From Sporothrix humicola (Eukaryota > Ascomycota > Sordariomycetes > Ophiostomatales > Ophiostomataceae), in the NCBI GenBank assembly GCA_021396245.1, contig WNYE01000004.1, forward strand, positions 248,001-312,000: a stretch of 64,000 bases of DNA, given 5' to 3'. Within the stretch, counting starts at the first letter, position 1. Each line of letters starts with the position of its first letter. The position numbers were made by a program, and so were the translations under genes. The notes beneath the pieces were generated by a model. That model was not told the DNA's origin. It saw nothing but the letters and a program-made list of their open reading frames with translations, and made no database searches. This document shows positions 20,636 to 32,515 of the stretch, in pieces.

Positions 20636-23483
20636 CTACAACGGAGGCGCCCGCGGGTCCATCATGCACTGGTCCACGCGCATCAGCTGCTTGCCTGTCG
20701 CCTTGGCCAGCTGGATAAACTGCCGCAGGTACTTGACCGTGTTGGGGTACAGGTAGTGCATCACCACCAGGTTGCCGCCCTTGGCCAGGTCGCGCTTGAA
20801 CGCGTCGAGCTGCTTCTCGGGCGTCGACGACGTGCCCCAGAGCCAGTCCTCGACGTCGACGCTCCACATGACAATGTACGGGTCGGTAACGTTGAGCGCG
20901 AGCGCCAGCCGCTGCCGCATGCGCGCGCCCTCGGTGCCAAACGGCGGCCGGAAGTAGGGCGTGTGCATGCCGTTGAACGTCTTGGAGACGGCCGCGATGT
21001 CGTTGTTGTACTCCCAGTCGATGGCGGCATAGTCGGCGAGCCCCTCCATCTTGGGGTGCGTAAACGAGTGCAGGGCGATCTGGTGGCCGCGGGCCTGCAT
21101 GTCCAGGTAGACAGCTGACAGGTTGGTGGACGGGTCCTCGAGCGGCAGACCGACCGTGAAAAAGGTCACCTGGATGTTCTCCGACTTGACAATCTCCATG
21201 ACCTCCTGGGCCAGCGCCGGGTCGCCGTCGTCAATGGCAAAGGCAAACGAGTTGGGCCGCTTGCACGCAAACACGAGGTTGCCCGACGGCAGCTTGTTGG
21301 GGATCTCGAAGCCGGCGGGCACAGAGGACACGAACTCGATGCGCTTGAGCGTGGTCGATTCCAGGGTGTAAAAGCCCTTGAAGGCAATGTTGATGACGCG
21401 GCTCAGGTCGACGTTAAAGTGCGAGACAGGGATGTAAATGTCCGTCGCCGAAGCGTACCGCGACGCCTCGAGCGAGTCCCACGTCTCCGGGTACGGCGCC
21501 ACCTTGGGGTTGCAGTCCTTGTTGGCCTGTTGGAGCTGAATGGTAAACTTGTTGCTGCCGCTGTACGGAATGTGTAGGTAGGCGTCTTTGAACGCAGTAA
21601 TGTCGGCGCACTTGTCGGCCAGCGATGAGTACCACGCTAGGTCCGAGTCGTTGGTCTGGAGCTTGACCGTGCCGCCCTTCATCACCGACGTTACACAGTC
21701 CTCGTCACAGCCGTGCCACTGGCCCAGCTCGTTGTTGTCCGAGTCTTTAAACTCGTCAATGACCAACGACGTGCTGGCAGAACCCGTCTCAGCCGGTGCA
21801 GGCACCGAGTACTGCGTCTGCGGGTTGACGGTGTGGTGCGGCGCCGGGAACTCGGAGGCGCTCGAGCCGCAGTAGAACGCCATGGGGCCAAACGTCACGG
21901 GCTCCGTGAGCGCCGTAAAGTAGATCATCGACACTTTCGAGGTATCAATCTTGGAGTACTTGCTGAGCGGGAACGAGAACGCCTGCAGCGTGCCGTCAAA
22001 CGTCCACCCGAGCTCGGATGTCGACAGCGTGTGTTTCTTCGTGTAGTTGCCGCTGCCGCAGACGTCGACCGACGACAGCTGCACGTCGAACTTTGTGCCG
22101 CGCGACGCCTTGATCTTGAGAGAAATGCCGCCATAGGCATCGACCGTGTCGACGCACGGCATCTGGCTGTAAAAGTACGAGTCCTTGTTGACGGGCGCAA
22201 TCGACACCGTGTTGTCGTTGTTGACCACAATCGACTTCATTGTGCCGTCGTCGCTCGAGGGCTGGTACATGGAGTTGTAGTACAAGAACGTCAGCCGGGA
22301 CTGCGACTCCCAGTCGTCAATCAGCAGGTCCTTGCACGAGTCGACCGAGGTGGGCTTGGGGCGGTACGTGGTCGTGCTGATCACGGGCCGCCGGGACGAG
22401 GTGGGCGTCGCCAGGATGGTGGTTTTGGCGATCTTGGAGACGCGATGCTCCTCTTCGCCGGCGCGACGGAGAAGCTCGACATCGGGGAGGGCGGCGGCCG
22501 CTGTTGAAGAAGCCGCCGAGGGGGAAGAAGCAGAAGAAGCAAAAGAAAGAGTGGAAGGAGAGAAAGCAGAAGAAACGGCAGAAGATTGCGAAGACTGCAA
22601 AGACAAAGGAGAATGAATTGTGGACGGCCCATTGGCCGGCGACGCCTTGCGGTTGCTCCTCTCAAAGAGGCCGGGCACGTCCTGGGCTTTGACTGGCGTC
22701 GCCGGCGCCTGTGCTGAATTAGGCAGTAAAGCGGGTGGCTCTGGGGGGGTCAGCAAACGAACAAAAGGAAGGTGCGATGTTGTCCGTGGAAAAAAAAAAA
22801 AGGAAGGAGCGTGTTTGTGTTTACTCCCCCTGACTCAAAACGGAAGGCGCACTGGAGAACCCCAAGAACTCACCTTGGACCGACCGCGCCTCAAGGTTGC
22901 GGCACACAAACTTCAGATCGCTCAGCGTGTATGCCCCAACCTTGGTGAAGCTGGCAAACACCAGCCCCGAAATTGCGTCCAGGTTCGATGCCTCGTACAC
23001 GCCCAGGTCCAGCGTCACCACCTGCTGCGTGCCCGTCAGGCCCGCAATCTCAAACCACTCGCTCGTGTAGTTGGCCGCACTGCACGACGATTTGGTCTGC
23101 AGCTCCAGCGTGAACGAGCTGCCCGCCGGGTACGTGAGCGTGAACTGGAGGCCGCCATAGCCCTGCGACTTGGCCTGCTGGCACGGGAACGTCTCGTAAA
23201 AGTACGAGTCGGCGTCCTTGGGTGTGAACTGCAGAATGCCGCCCGACGCAACGATGGAGGTCATGCTCTGGTCGTCTGGGTGTGTCAGTGTGTTCTTCTA
23301 TTCCTTGGGATGAGCCCTTCTCCGGGGGCCTGGTGACCTACCACTCGCTGGGTTGTTCAGGCTGTTGGCGTAGCTGGCAAAGTTGGCAAAGTTGTCGATT
23401 TGCAGGTCTGTAGCGCACTTGGCCGCGACATCGGCGCGCACGCCGGCCACAAGAAGGGCCGCGAGCAGCTGCTTGGCATACAT
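20636..23483 (-). CDS. Secreted NodB-type polysaccharide deacetylase with three tandem N-terminal modules
   Basis: Carbohydrate esterase family 4-like enzyme expected to remove acetyl groups from chitin or another wall polymer. Exons 23342-23483, 22874-23275 and 20636-22740 join in phase to 882 aa, starting with a signal peptide (MYAKQLLAALLVAGVRA). Three copies of a module of about 150 residues precede the catalytic domain (roughly 27-175, 313-470, 504-665). Each begins with L-x-I-D-(D/N/E)-(W/F) and contains a 'KDSYFY..PC' or equivalent and a 'YGG' or 'KDAYL' core, like galactose-binding-type jelly rolls. A Ser/Ala-rich linker separates copies 1 and 2. The NodB domain (from about 680) has AIDDGD (metal Asp), HSFTHP (metal His pair), RPPFG, DVEDW and VVMHY, all five motifs. 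Substrate is not deducible. Confidence 0.88.
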
Positions 23484-26024
23484 GGCGGGAGTCGTGATGA
23501 TGCAGGTGGGAGGGGGTGGTGTGAGGGTGTGACGGAGAAAAGAGGGAGGGAAGAGGGAAAGGGGAGAAAGGAAAGAAAGGAAAAGAAAGGAAGAAGAAAA
23601 GAAGAAAGGGGAAGAGGGGAGGGAGACCCAAAATACAAGAGTACTTCAACTATGAGGATATATAAAACTCAATGGCTTCCAAGATTCATGGGGACCATTG
23701 GACAGAGCCGCGGAGCCGAGTAGATGTCAGCCAAAACTTTACACGGCATCTATCTTTTAATTCTGATATTATACACCTGCCAGGACCTATTCATCTACAT
23801 CGGTGGCATGGTATATGAGAAGCAACCTGTACCGGCTTGCGACGTATGGCCTTTTTTTGATGCTGCTCTGTGATATTTTGATTTATATTGGCTCTCTATT
23901 TCCCTGTCAGAATTTATTTGTACTGCCCCTATGTACCTTTTAATCTTTTCTTTCTTTTTATTCTGTCAGTCTTCTATAGCATCCTTGCAGCCTCTATGGA
24001 TAATTTCTCAGGAACATCTTCATGGCTGTTAGATCCGACCAAGCTCGGGGAGAAATAATTGATTGTCTACAAAAAAAAAAAGCAAAAGAGACAAGAAAAA
24101 AATATTGAAAAGGAGAAACGGCTGAATGAGGTAATATAAACAACCCAACCGTCCTCTGCGTAAGCCAGCGGGAGACATTAATACAAATGGGACAGATGGG
24201 GGCAGCACAAAATTCTCCGCCTTTCCCGTCCTCCCATACGCGCATATTCTTTTCTCTGTTGGTTTCCATGTTCCCATACTTCCCATACACCCTCTGCACT
24301 ACGGAGCTAGAGCCCAGATCACACCAGTAAAGTAACAACAGAAAAAAACAAGCCTTGCCAAGACCCTTAAAGAGTTGTTCGTGTCTGTCCCTGCCTCCTG
24401 GCGAGTTTGTGCCCTCTTTATTCATATTGCCTTGTATCGTCGCAGCCCGATCTGGGCCCTGGCCATGCCAAATGCCGAGACGAATGGAGGCAGCTTGGCA
24501 TAGGAGGGTGAAAAGAACATGTTGATTGCTTCTCTGGGCAAACTCTTGTGTCTGTGGTCCAACTTGGGACTCTCTGTGGGCTTTCTATTCTATTTTATTT
24601 TCACTCGTCTTATCGTGATGTGTTTTCTTTTTACCATTTTTTTTCTTCCGCCTTTTTTTTTTTTTTTTTTGATAAGTTAAATTATAATAGAATCGATGAC
24701 ATGTCTTTTTTGCTTAAAAAATGAGAATTCGGTCAAAACGAAAATAAAGGGTCAAAGCGAAAATAAAGAAAAAGCGTCGTAATTCGTATCGAACAAAATA
24801 AACACGCCAACTTGTCTTGACCTAAATTAGGCACAACTCCATTGGCCATCTGGCAGATGAGGACGGGAGATGGATGTAAATCATCCAGGCACGGGGCTAA
24901 GATGCGGAGGATGGTCGATCAAAAGGGACGTTTGTGGGCTCAGCAGAAACACCAGAAACTCCACAGAAGAATAAGAACAAAACACGCCAAGCGGAGAACG
25001 AGGCTCAGCGATATTTCAATTCCGAAGACGCCTTCATTTACATTCTTAGGCGAGGATCTTACGTGGTACGTGGTATGAAGTACAAAGGTCTTTACATGGA
25101 GGCCGATATAGCGTGGACGGGCGGCACAATGGACGAGCCGCGTCGGCCGACTTTTACCTGTGCAAACTCCCGCTATATTTTTCCAGAAAAGGCACAAAGA
25201 AAGAGGCAGGGAGCAAGTTAAAGACTTTTTTCTTGGTAAGAAGGCTCATCATGCTTGTATATGGAACGTAGCAGCAGCCCACCAGGGCGTGAATGGAGCG
25301 AAAGCGGATGATGGGTCAAGGTGAGGATGTGATAGAGAGAAAAATCTTGAAGAAAGCAAAGAAAAATTCAAAAGAAGAGAGGAAAGCGAGTAAAAAATAT
25401 AATGAAATGGAAAACGAGGCAAAGGTCATATGCATAATCTTTATCTGAAAAATGTATGCTAAAATCAAACAAGCTTCTTTTGATCTGATCTTGTTCCTGA
25501 TCTTGTTCCTGGTCTTGTTCCTGATCTTGTTCCTGACTAGTATGGTTCGTCTACTAGGAAAATTTATGCATCTTGACTACCACCACGTCTATTCTTTCCC
25601 AGTTTTTCTCTTGTCCACGTATACTCGGCCCATGTTGCCGTGCTGATCTCGCAATGTCGAGCATCTGCACGAAACGCTCACCTGCATCTGTGCTGTGCCT
25701 GATTCTGCAACGTATCGACACCTCGGAACACGTTGCCGTGCATGCTTCGTATAAACTTGCTCTATTTTTTCGTAACGTAAATCTTGTGTCGCCTTATATG
25801 TGAAGCATCCTTGTTCCATTCCAAGATCCTTTCCGAGGATCATTTCCCAGATCCTGATTTTCATCACACACATATATTGCACAGGCCATGTCAGCAAGTG
25901 ACGCAACCAAGCAACGACGCAATCGGCAACTTTTCGCCGTGTAAACAACGTGGGGAAGATGGAAAGACGCAAGACGTAAGAGAACAACTAAAATCAAAAT
26001 GAAAATAAACCCTACCCAGATCCT
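23484..26024. other. 2.5-kb gene-free stretch, AT-rich
   Basis: Next to the deacetylase start (23530-23635) lies a purine tract, CT-rich on the sense strand, likely its core promoter. A run of about 18 T sits near 24653-24670. A 12-bp tandem array is at 25487-25534. I find no frame with coding character on either strand. Confidence 0.4.
25487..25534. repeat. 12-bp tandem repeat, unit GATCTTGTTCCT, four copies
   Basis: Four adjacent 12-bp units; the third differs by one base (ggtcttgttcct). Because 12 is a multiple of three it makes a misleading hydrophobic Leu/Phe/Ile repeat when translated. Confidence 0.9.
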
Positions 26025-26944
26025 TTATGCCCCAATATCTCTTGCCAACTTCTTGATCAGCCCTGCAATGTTCTCGGATACTTCAGTGGTCCGTGGGATG
26101 TCGTGACCGCCTCCGTGGTCGTACATGGAGCGAACTCGGCTCGTGTGGGCCAGCTGCAGAGCGGACGGGTATCGCGGGTCCCGGCTGCCAAAGACATGAA
26201 CCGTTGGTATTGTCAAGAACAAATCTTGTGGGAAGTCACCATTATCCGTAAAGTCTATGCCAAACACATCTTTGTCATCTGGCAACGGAGCTCCCAACTC
26301 GTGCACAAGGTTTGACGTGTCGTCCCAGAGCCCGACACCACGCTGGATCTGGTCCGGCTGCGATGCCAGTTCTCGGAATAGGCGGGTCTTGGCGTGCAAG
26401 GCCTCGACGGACCTCTTTTCAAGGGCTAAGGCCTCGGGTGGTACAACGACACCAAGAGCAGCCAAGGATGTGAATGACAAACCGCCACAGACAAAAATGG
26501 CCCCGCGAAAGGGTAATGGTGGGTTGTTTGTAGAGGGTGATGACCCGAGGTCGCGGGCCCGGTGCATCAGGTAGCTTGATATCAAAAGACAGCCTTGGGA
26601 AAAGCCCATCAGAGCATCATAGGGGCCGTGGGCCACGAGATAATCATCGAGCCAAGCATGGGCCGACCGGATGGCCTGTGCCGAGTCTGTAGGCCACCAT
26701 GCGTATGCCCCGCTTCCGCTATCGAAAAGCTTGTCCACACCGGGAGCCGAAGTGGACGCAAACGGGCCGTCGACAAAATCGAATACAAATGACTTGTCTA
26801 ATTTGGCCCGCAGGGCCGCTATTTACTTTGTTAGACGGGACCAAGACAGGGCCTTTCACCCTTGCTACTGAGCAAATACGCACCCGTCTGTGACCGAAAG
26901 ATATCACCACTTGTGCCCTTCCCGTGAAGGCAGAGGATTCTCAT
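26025..26944 (-). CDS. FSH1-family serine hydrolase
   Basis: Alpha/beta-hydrolase of the FSH (family of serine hydrolases) group, related to yeast Fsh1 and, more distantly, human OVCA2. Exons 26884-26944 and 26025-26818 join in phase (SQT|AALRAKLD) to 284 aa. The N-terminus 'MRILCLHGKGTSGDIFRSQ' is the family's first strand with the oxyanion-hole HG motif. The nucleophile is in G-F-S-Q-G, the acid probably in 'GSRDPRY' and the catalytic His in 'GGGHDIPR'. Some members of this family release polyketides inside metabolite clusters (LovG), others are housekeeping esterases; substrate cannot be inferred. It is divergent from the Zn2Cys6 gene with a 637-bp spacer. Confidence 0.88.
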
Positions 26945-27581
26945 TGTATCTCTTTTTTGAGTGCCAACGGAGGTGGAGGGGGCTGTAAAGTCTTGGAGTT
27001 GGAGAGTCGTCGTAGGGTGGGATCGTGGTGGGCCGATGTGATCGTCTCGGGCGCTTTAGCACGCTGGAATTCGCTGGGCACTCGCTATTGTGTGTAAGTG
27101 GCGGTTGGTGATGTTTGTTGTTTCGAAACCTGAAGTTTTGAGACTAGAAATCTTCCAATGATGCTTCTTTTCTCCCTCTTTTGTTTCTCAATCGCTCCTG
27201 CAGTTTTTGCTTCTTTTTCAGACCGCTCAAATACGAGTCCCAGCATTTCGGGAGTCCGGCATGGCGAGAGTCCGGGTTCCCATGTTCAGAAGGAGCAATC
27301 CGCTGAAAGGAGACAAATGGCACGGAAGGTGAACTGTGGTTGAGAAAAGCACGCTAGTCCCATTCGGGAGAATTGACTCCGTATTAATCTCGCCTTTTGT
27401 CTTACCACCGGAAAATTTGAAAGAACAGGAAAGTGCCGAATGTTCCGACGATCGCGCCTTCCTTCATTTCCTCACGTTCAAGGCATACCCGGAAGGAAGT
27501 TCAAATCGAAAAGGGGCCCAACTTACGTCGAACAAGAAACACATCAGAACAACAAAATACACGCACACAGACATATTCGCA
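26945..27581. promoter_or_regulatory. Divergent promoter between FSH1-type hydrolase and Zn2Cys6 regulator
   Basis: No coding sequence. An in-frame extension of the regulator exists upstream to 27336, but it has no family match and I treat it as leader. Confidence 0.45.
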
Positions 27582-30041
27582 ATGTCTCGCGCGGCACGAA
27601 AATCGCTACAGACGTCGGTGCCTGCCGACGCGCCTGCACCTGCATCACCAACCGCGCCCACGACTGCAGGCACGTCCTCTGGTACGCCGACCTCGGTGCC
27701 GTACTCTTGCATGGCCTGCAAACAGCGAAAGGTCCGATGCAATCGCCAGTTTCCATGCACAGAATGCTTGCGCATGGGCATTGAGTGCGTTCAGACGTCG
27801 CGGAAGCCTTATACGGCGCGTAAGCGAAGGCGCGACCAGGACGACAATGCCGAAAGCCCCGAACACCCCCGGCCGCAGCCAACCCAGACTTCATCTGCCG
27901 TGAATTCCCCGCTCCCACGCAGAGAAAAGCAGTGGCCCGAGAAACAAACCTCCGATCAGACCACCGAGCGGTCTATGCCGCCCGTTTTTGGACAGTAAGT
28001 TGCGATTTGGTTGGCAGAGTAATCCCCCCGTTTCGTAAATTGATAATTCTAACATTTGCCAAGGCATCTCTGGACAGGTCTTCAGGAAGAGGTAAGTTGG
28101 AAGAAAAAAAAATGATTGACTCATGCCAGAGTAAGCATGTGTGCTGACAGACCATAGTTTCATGAACCTCGAGCAGTTGAGACGCCAGCATCCGAAGATC
28201 ACGGTGCCCTATTAGCCGGTTCTGGGGCAACACCTCTGCCAGACCCTTCAACGAGTTTTATCTTTGGCCAAAATGCCGCGGGCCTCTCTGCTGCCAGTTT
28301 GAAGAATGCGCACCCACAGCCAGTACACACTTTTGTCCTCTGGCAGACATACTTGCAGAGCATCAACCCTCTCTCAAAGATCATTTATGCACCCCAGGTG
28401 CAAGATCTTGTGATTCAAGCTGCGGGTGGATATGACAGCCTCTCAATTGCCAATGTTGCGCTGTTGTTTTCCATCTATGCGGCCGCGGTTTCCGCCATGT
28501 CTGAGGCCAATTGCCAGTCCAAGCTCGGTGAGGGAAAACAGGTCTTGCTCGAGAAGTATCTGGCTTGCGCACAACAGGCCCTGTCTGCCGCCGGCTTCAT
28601 GCGTTCCACGAACCTGCTACTCCTGCAAGCTTTTACGATATTTTTACTTGCTGCTCGTCAGAACTACGACCCAAATTCAATGTGGATCTTGACAGGCATG
28701 GCGGTTCGCATGGGACAAAGACTGCTGGCGACGGTGCCTGCCCAAGTTGCAAACACGACAGCTGACATCACCGGCAACAACAAAAACATCGCCCCCAAGG
28801 ACAAGAGCAAAAATGGTACAGTCAGCTTCTTCGACACCCAAATGCGCCTCCGTGTTTGGTGGCAGATTCTGCTGATGGACGGCCGGGTGGCCCAGCTATC
28901 CGGACAGGCTCGTAATCTCGGCAACAACCTGCCCGACGACCCACTGCCAGCCAACCTCAACGACAGCGACATCAATCCCAACATGACGGGTGCCCCGCCG
29001 CCGATTCAAGACCGACCCACGGAAATGGTCTTTTGTCTCTTGCGTTACGAGATGGGAAAGCTCTTGTTTACCAAAGGCAGCATCTTGCACGACCCCAAGT
29101 CGACGATTGCCGAGCGCGATGCCATCATTGACGACCTCACCAAGCATTTCAAAGAAAAGTACCTCGCATTTCTTGACCCAGCTATACCGCTTCACCAGAT
29201 TGCCGCGGCCGGAGCCCAGGCTGCCGTCGACAAGATGCGCCTCATGGCTCACCACCCTGGCCAATACCCCGGCAAGGGCATGTCGATGCCGCAGGCCGAG
29301 CACGACATGCTGTTCAAGATCAGTGTCAACATGGTCGACGTGCTTGTGCAAGGGTTTACGGCAACACACCTGGAGCACTTCAAGTGGCACATTGACGTGT
29401 ACTTTCAGCTCGACGCCGTGGTGTTTATGTTGATTGAGTCGCAAAGCCAACCGCCCAATGGTGAACTTGTTGAAAAGGCATGGGAACTGGTTGCAGAAGT
29501 GCTGCAGTATAAGCGGCACCTTGTCCAGGATCAGGATGAACTGGGACGAGCTGTGCGACAGCTTGTTCTGAGGGCCTGGGAGTCGAGAGAGCGTCGGGCA
29601 CGGAAGGAGAATCCAGGTGCACCTCTACCTACACCGCCTGCTACTGTCGCGGAGCTATTGTCAGAAATGCGCCAGCGGAGACGAGGCCTACGGCAACAGA
29701 AGCGGCATAAAACGACCGGTGGAAACAATGCACCGACGACCGACAATGTATCGGAGCCTGGGTCTGATGCAGAAGGCGAGGCCGGAGATGAGGTTAGTGG
29801 CGGAGGAGCGACTCAGCTGGGAAACACAGTTGCTGAGCCTGCTGCATCCATTGTTCCGTCTATGGACGAAACACTGTCGGGCCTGGCACCGTCACTGGAC
29901 TTTCAGTATCCAACGACTGGCTCTTCCAGCCTCGACACATCCCCATTTTCGTCTTTCAACGACATGGACGTGCTTGGCTGGGAAACGACTGACTGGGACT
30001 CGTGGGGCTATTGGAACCAGCTTCTGCAGGGACAGACGTGA
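27582..30041 (+). CDS. Zn2Cys6 transcription factor with fungal-specific middle domain
   Basis: DNA-binding regulator of unknown targets. Exons 27582-27994, 28064-28091 (28 nt) and 28158-30041 join in frame to 774 aa. Residues about 44-70 contain the binuclear zinc cluster with perfect spacing: C-x2-C-x6-C-x5-C-x2-C-x6-C (CMACKQRKVRC...CTECLRMGIEC), followed by the basic 'RKPYTARKRRRD'. The middle homology region starts at 'HTFVLWQTYLQSINPLSKIIYAPQV' and includes 'RMGQRLLAT' and 'FFDTQMRLRVWWQILLMDGR'. The C-terminus is acidic and Ser/Thr/Asp-rich, ending in 'TTDWDSWGYWNQLL', a plausible activation region. The downstream DHA2 transporter in the same direction is a candidate target. Confidence 0.9.
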
Positions 30042-30510
30042 AGGATTTTGATTTCAATGAAAGAAATGAGGGCGATCATTTCCCATCATATAAGCAATTA
30101 AATCCAATTGTCCGCAACGAAAAACAAAGAGCAAATACTCCGGAACATTCGACCCAATCTTCCGAAATGGCCAGTCGGCCTAAATTTTGGTGTGCTTATT
30201 TTGGTGTTTTGGTGGCATTTTCGCAAAATTTGGCAGCCTATTAGTGTAAGTCGGCACTTTCGGGCTTTTCGCGCACATCCACACAATTTTTGTGACGGCC
30301 AGGTCGGGCATTTCGGTATTTTGGATATTCTACATATTGATCGTGACGCGCTCACTTTTCGACATGACTTTCTTTTGATTTTTACCACCCAGATTCCAAA
30401 CAAACATCTGTTTCTCTCATTACATATTCCATTTGTTTATTCTCTGTTTTCAATTCTGTCGACTACACTCTACAATTATCCCTAACCAACAACCCAACAA
30501 CAACCTCCTC
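30042..30510. promoter_or_regulatory. Promoter of the DHA2 transporter
   Basis: The 469 bp between regulator stop and transporter start contain a CCG-N11-CGG inverted pair (30162-30164 and 30176-30178), the format many Zn2Cys6 dimers bind. This is a weak match by itself. Confidence 0.4.
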
Positions 30511-32310
30511 ATGACGACATATATGGAAATGGAGTCGAGGCCAACGACGGCCGCTGTCGACGATAAAAAAAGGGCATCCGAAGACCGAAATGGTGACAGC
30601 AGAGATAGTTCTGCCAAGATTGTTGGCGATGCAGAGGCTGCTGTCGAAAAGACGGAAGAGCACGAGTACCCTCCGATGAGGACTCTTGCTGTTGTCATGG
30701 CCGCCCTCTACCTCGCCATGTTTCTGGTTTCTCTTGTAAGTTGACTCCCTCGTCCAAGAACAGTCGAAAACTCGAAGGCTAACATATTTTAGGACCGCAT
30801 TATCATCTCCACGGCCATTCCGCAAATCACCGACGAATTCCACTCCATCAACGACATTGGCTGGTACGGCAGTGCATACGTCCTGTCCAGCTGTGCCACG
30901 CAGCTCCTGTTCGGCCGGTTCTATGCTTTCTACAAAAACAAGGTTGTCTTTCTGGCCGCCATTGTCCTTTTCGAGATCGGCTCAGCTTTGTGCGGCGCCG
31001 CCCCCAACTCGACTGCTTTCATTCTCGGCCGTGCCCTGGCTGGTGCTGGAGCCGCAGGTGTCATGGCCGGCGCCATTGTGATTACGATCCCGCTTGTGCC
31101 ACTTAACAAGCGGCCCGTATACCAGAGTATGCTCGGCGCTATCTTTGGCGTGTCGTCGGCCATTGGCCCATTGATCGGCGGTGCCTTCACGACAAATGTG
31201 CACTTGACCTGGCGGTGGTGTTTTTACATCAACCTGCCCATTGGCGGCGCATCGATTGTGCTCATTATTTTGTTCTTGCACCTGCCTCAGCCGCCACGCT
31301 CGCATAATCTGCCAGCTATTGAAAAAGCCAAACGGATGGACCCCATCGGCACACTCCTGTTTACACCGTCGGTCGTTTGTTTCTTGCTGGCCCTTCAGTG
31401 GGGTGGCACAACGTACCCTTGGAACAGCGGCCGGGTGATTGCACTGTTTGTTGTTTCGGGAGTTTTGTTCCTGGCCTGGATCGCCAGCCAGGCATGGCTC
31501 GGCAGCGAATATGCCACTGTCCCCGGACGCATTATCAAACAGCGGTCGGTGCTGGCAGCTTTCTTCTCGTCCATGTGCAACGGCGGTGTTTTGCTGTCGT
31601 TTAGTTATTATCTGGCCGTCTGGTTCCAGGCGATCCAGGGCGTCGACGCTCTGCAGTCGGGCATCCGGTCACTGCCGTTTGTGCTGGCGCTCGTTGTGGC
31701 ATCGATTCTCGCTGGTGGTCTGACGACGCGCTTTGGCTACTACACGCCCTTTGCCATTGCGAGCTCGTGCCTGCTGGCTATTGGCATGGGCCTGTCGACG
31801 ACACTGCGGGTGGACAGCGGGCACAGCAAGTGGATCGGGTACCAGGTGATCGGTGGCCTGGGCATGGGATTCGGCATGCAGATGCCGAGTCTGGCGGCAC
31901 AGACGGCGCTCCCGCAGGCGGATGTGCCCGTCGGCGCGTCGCTCATGTTCTTCGGGCAGGGCCTGGGCGGTTCGGTGTTTTTGTGCGTGACGCAAAGCAT
32001 CTTTTTGCAGCAACTGTTCAAGGACCTGTCCAAGGTCATGACGGACGCGGCGGCGCGACTGCTGGTCAACACTGGCGCAACTGCGATCCGGTCGGCCGTG
32101 TCGGCGGACTTGCTGCCGGCGACGTTGTTCCAGTACAACAAGGCACTGACGACGGCATTTTACGTGCCGCTGGCTGTGGCCAGTTTCAGTATCATCCCGG
32201 CGCTGTGCTACGAGTGGAAGAGCGTCAAGAAGGCGCGGGAGGCCATGACGGAGCAGCAGGAGCCGGCCGTCTCTACAAAGGAGGCCGATGATGGCAGCAA
32301 TGCAGTTTAA
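30511..32310 (+). CDS. DHA2-type major facilitator efflux transporter (14-TM)
   Basis: Proton-antiport exporter of the drug:H+ antiporter-2 class, plasma membrane or vacuole. Exons 30511-30735 and 30793-32310 join to 580 aa. A charged cytosolic N-terminus of about 58 residues precedes TM1 (TLAVVMAALYLAMFLVSL). The DHA signature follows at once: 'DRIIISTAIPQITDEFHSINDIGWYGSAYVL'. 'LFGRFYAFYKNKVVF' is motif A, and 'GAIFGVSSAIGPLIGGAF' is motif C, the antiporter motif. 'LTWRWCFYINLPIGG' is typical of fungal toxin/drug exporters. Substrate is unknown; fungal relatives export mycotoxins or fungicides. Position beside a Zn2Cys6 gene and FSH-type hydrolase suggests a small export or detoxification module. 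Confidence 0.9.
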
Positions 32311-32515
32311 GTTGAGCACTCTTTGAGTGAGGGAATGCATTTATAGACGCGTAATTAGACAAGACTAGAAAATATACCACTCCTACAAAAGCGCCGTCTT
32401 TGAAAGCAAAAGTGAACCATGAAATGAAACCTCAAACGCCAGACTATGCAAAGGATATATCGCAAAACAAAAATACATGTAGCACTCTCATCCAAATACA
32501 GGCAGAAAGGAAAGT

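Noticed and set aside
25452..25646. Hydrophobic 64-residue ORF that could pass as a membrane peptide
   Set aside because: The hydrophobic repeat is simply the translation of the 12-bp tandem array.
27336..27581. In-frame upstream extension of the Zn2Cys6 gene
   Set aside because: No family match; the ATG at 27582 is preceded by a typical A-rich context and places the zinc cluster at the usual distance.
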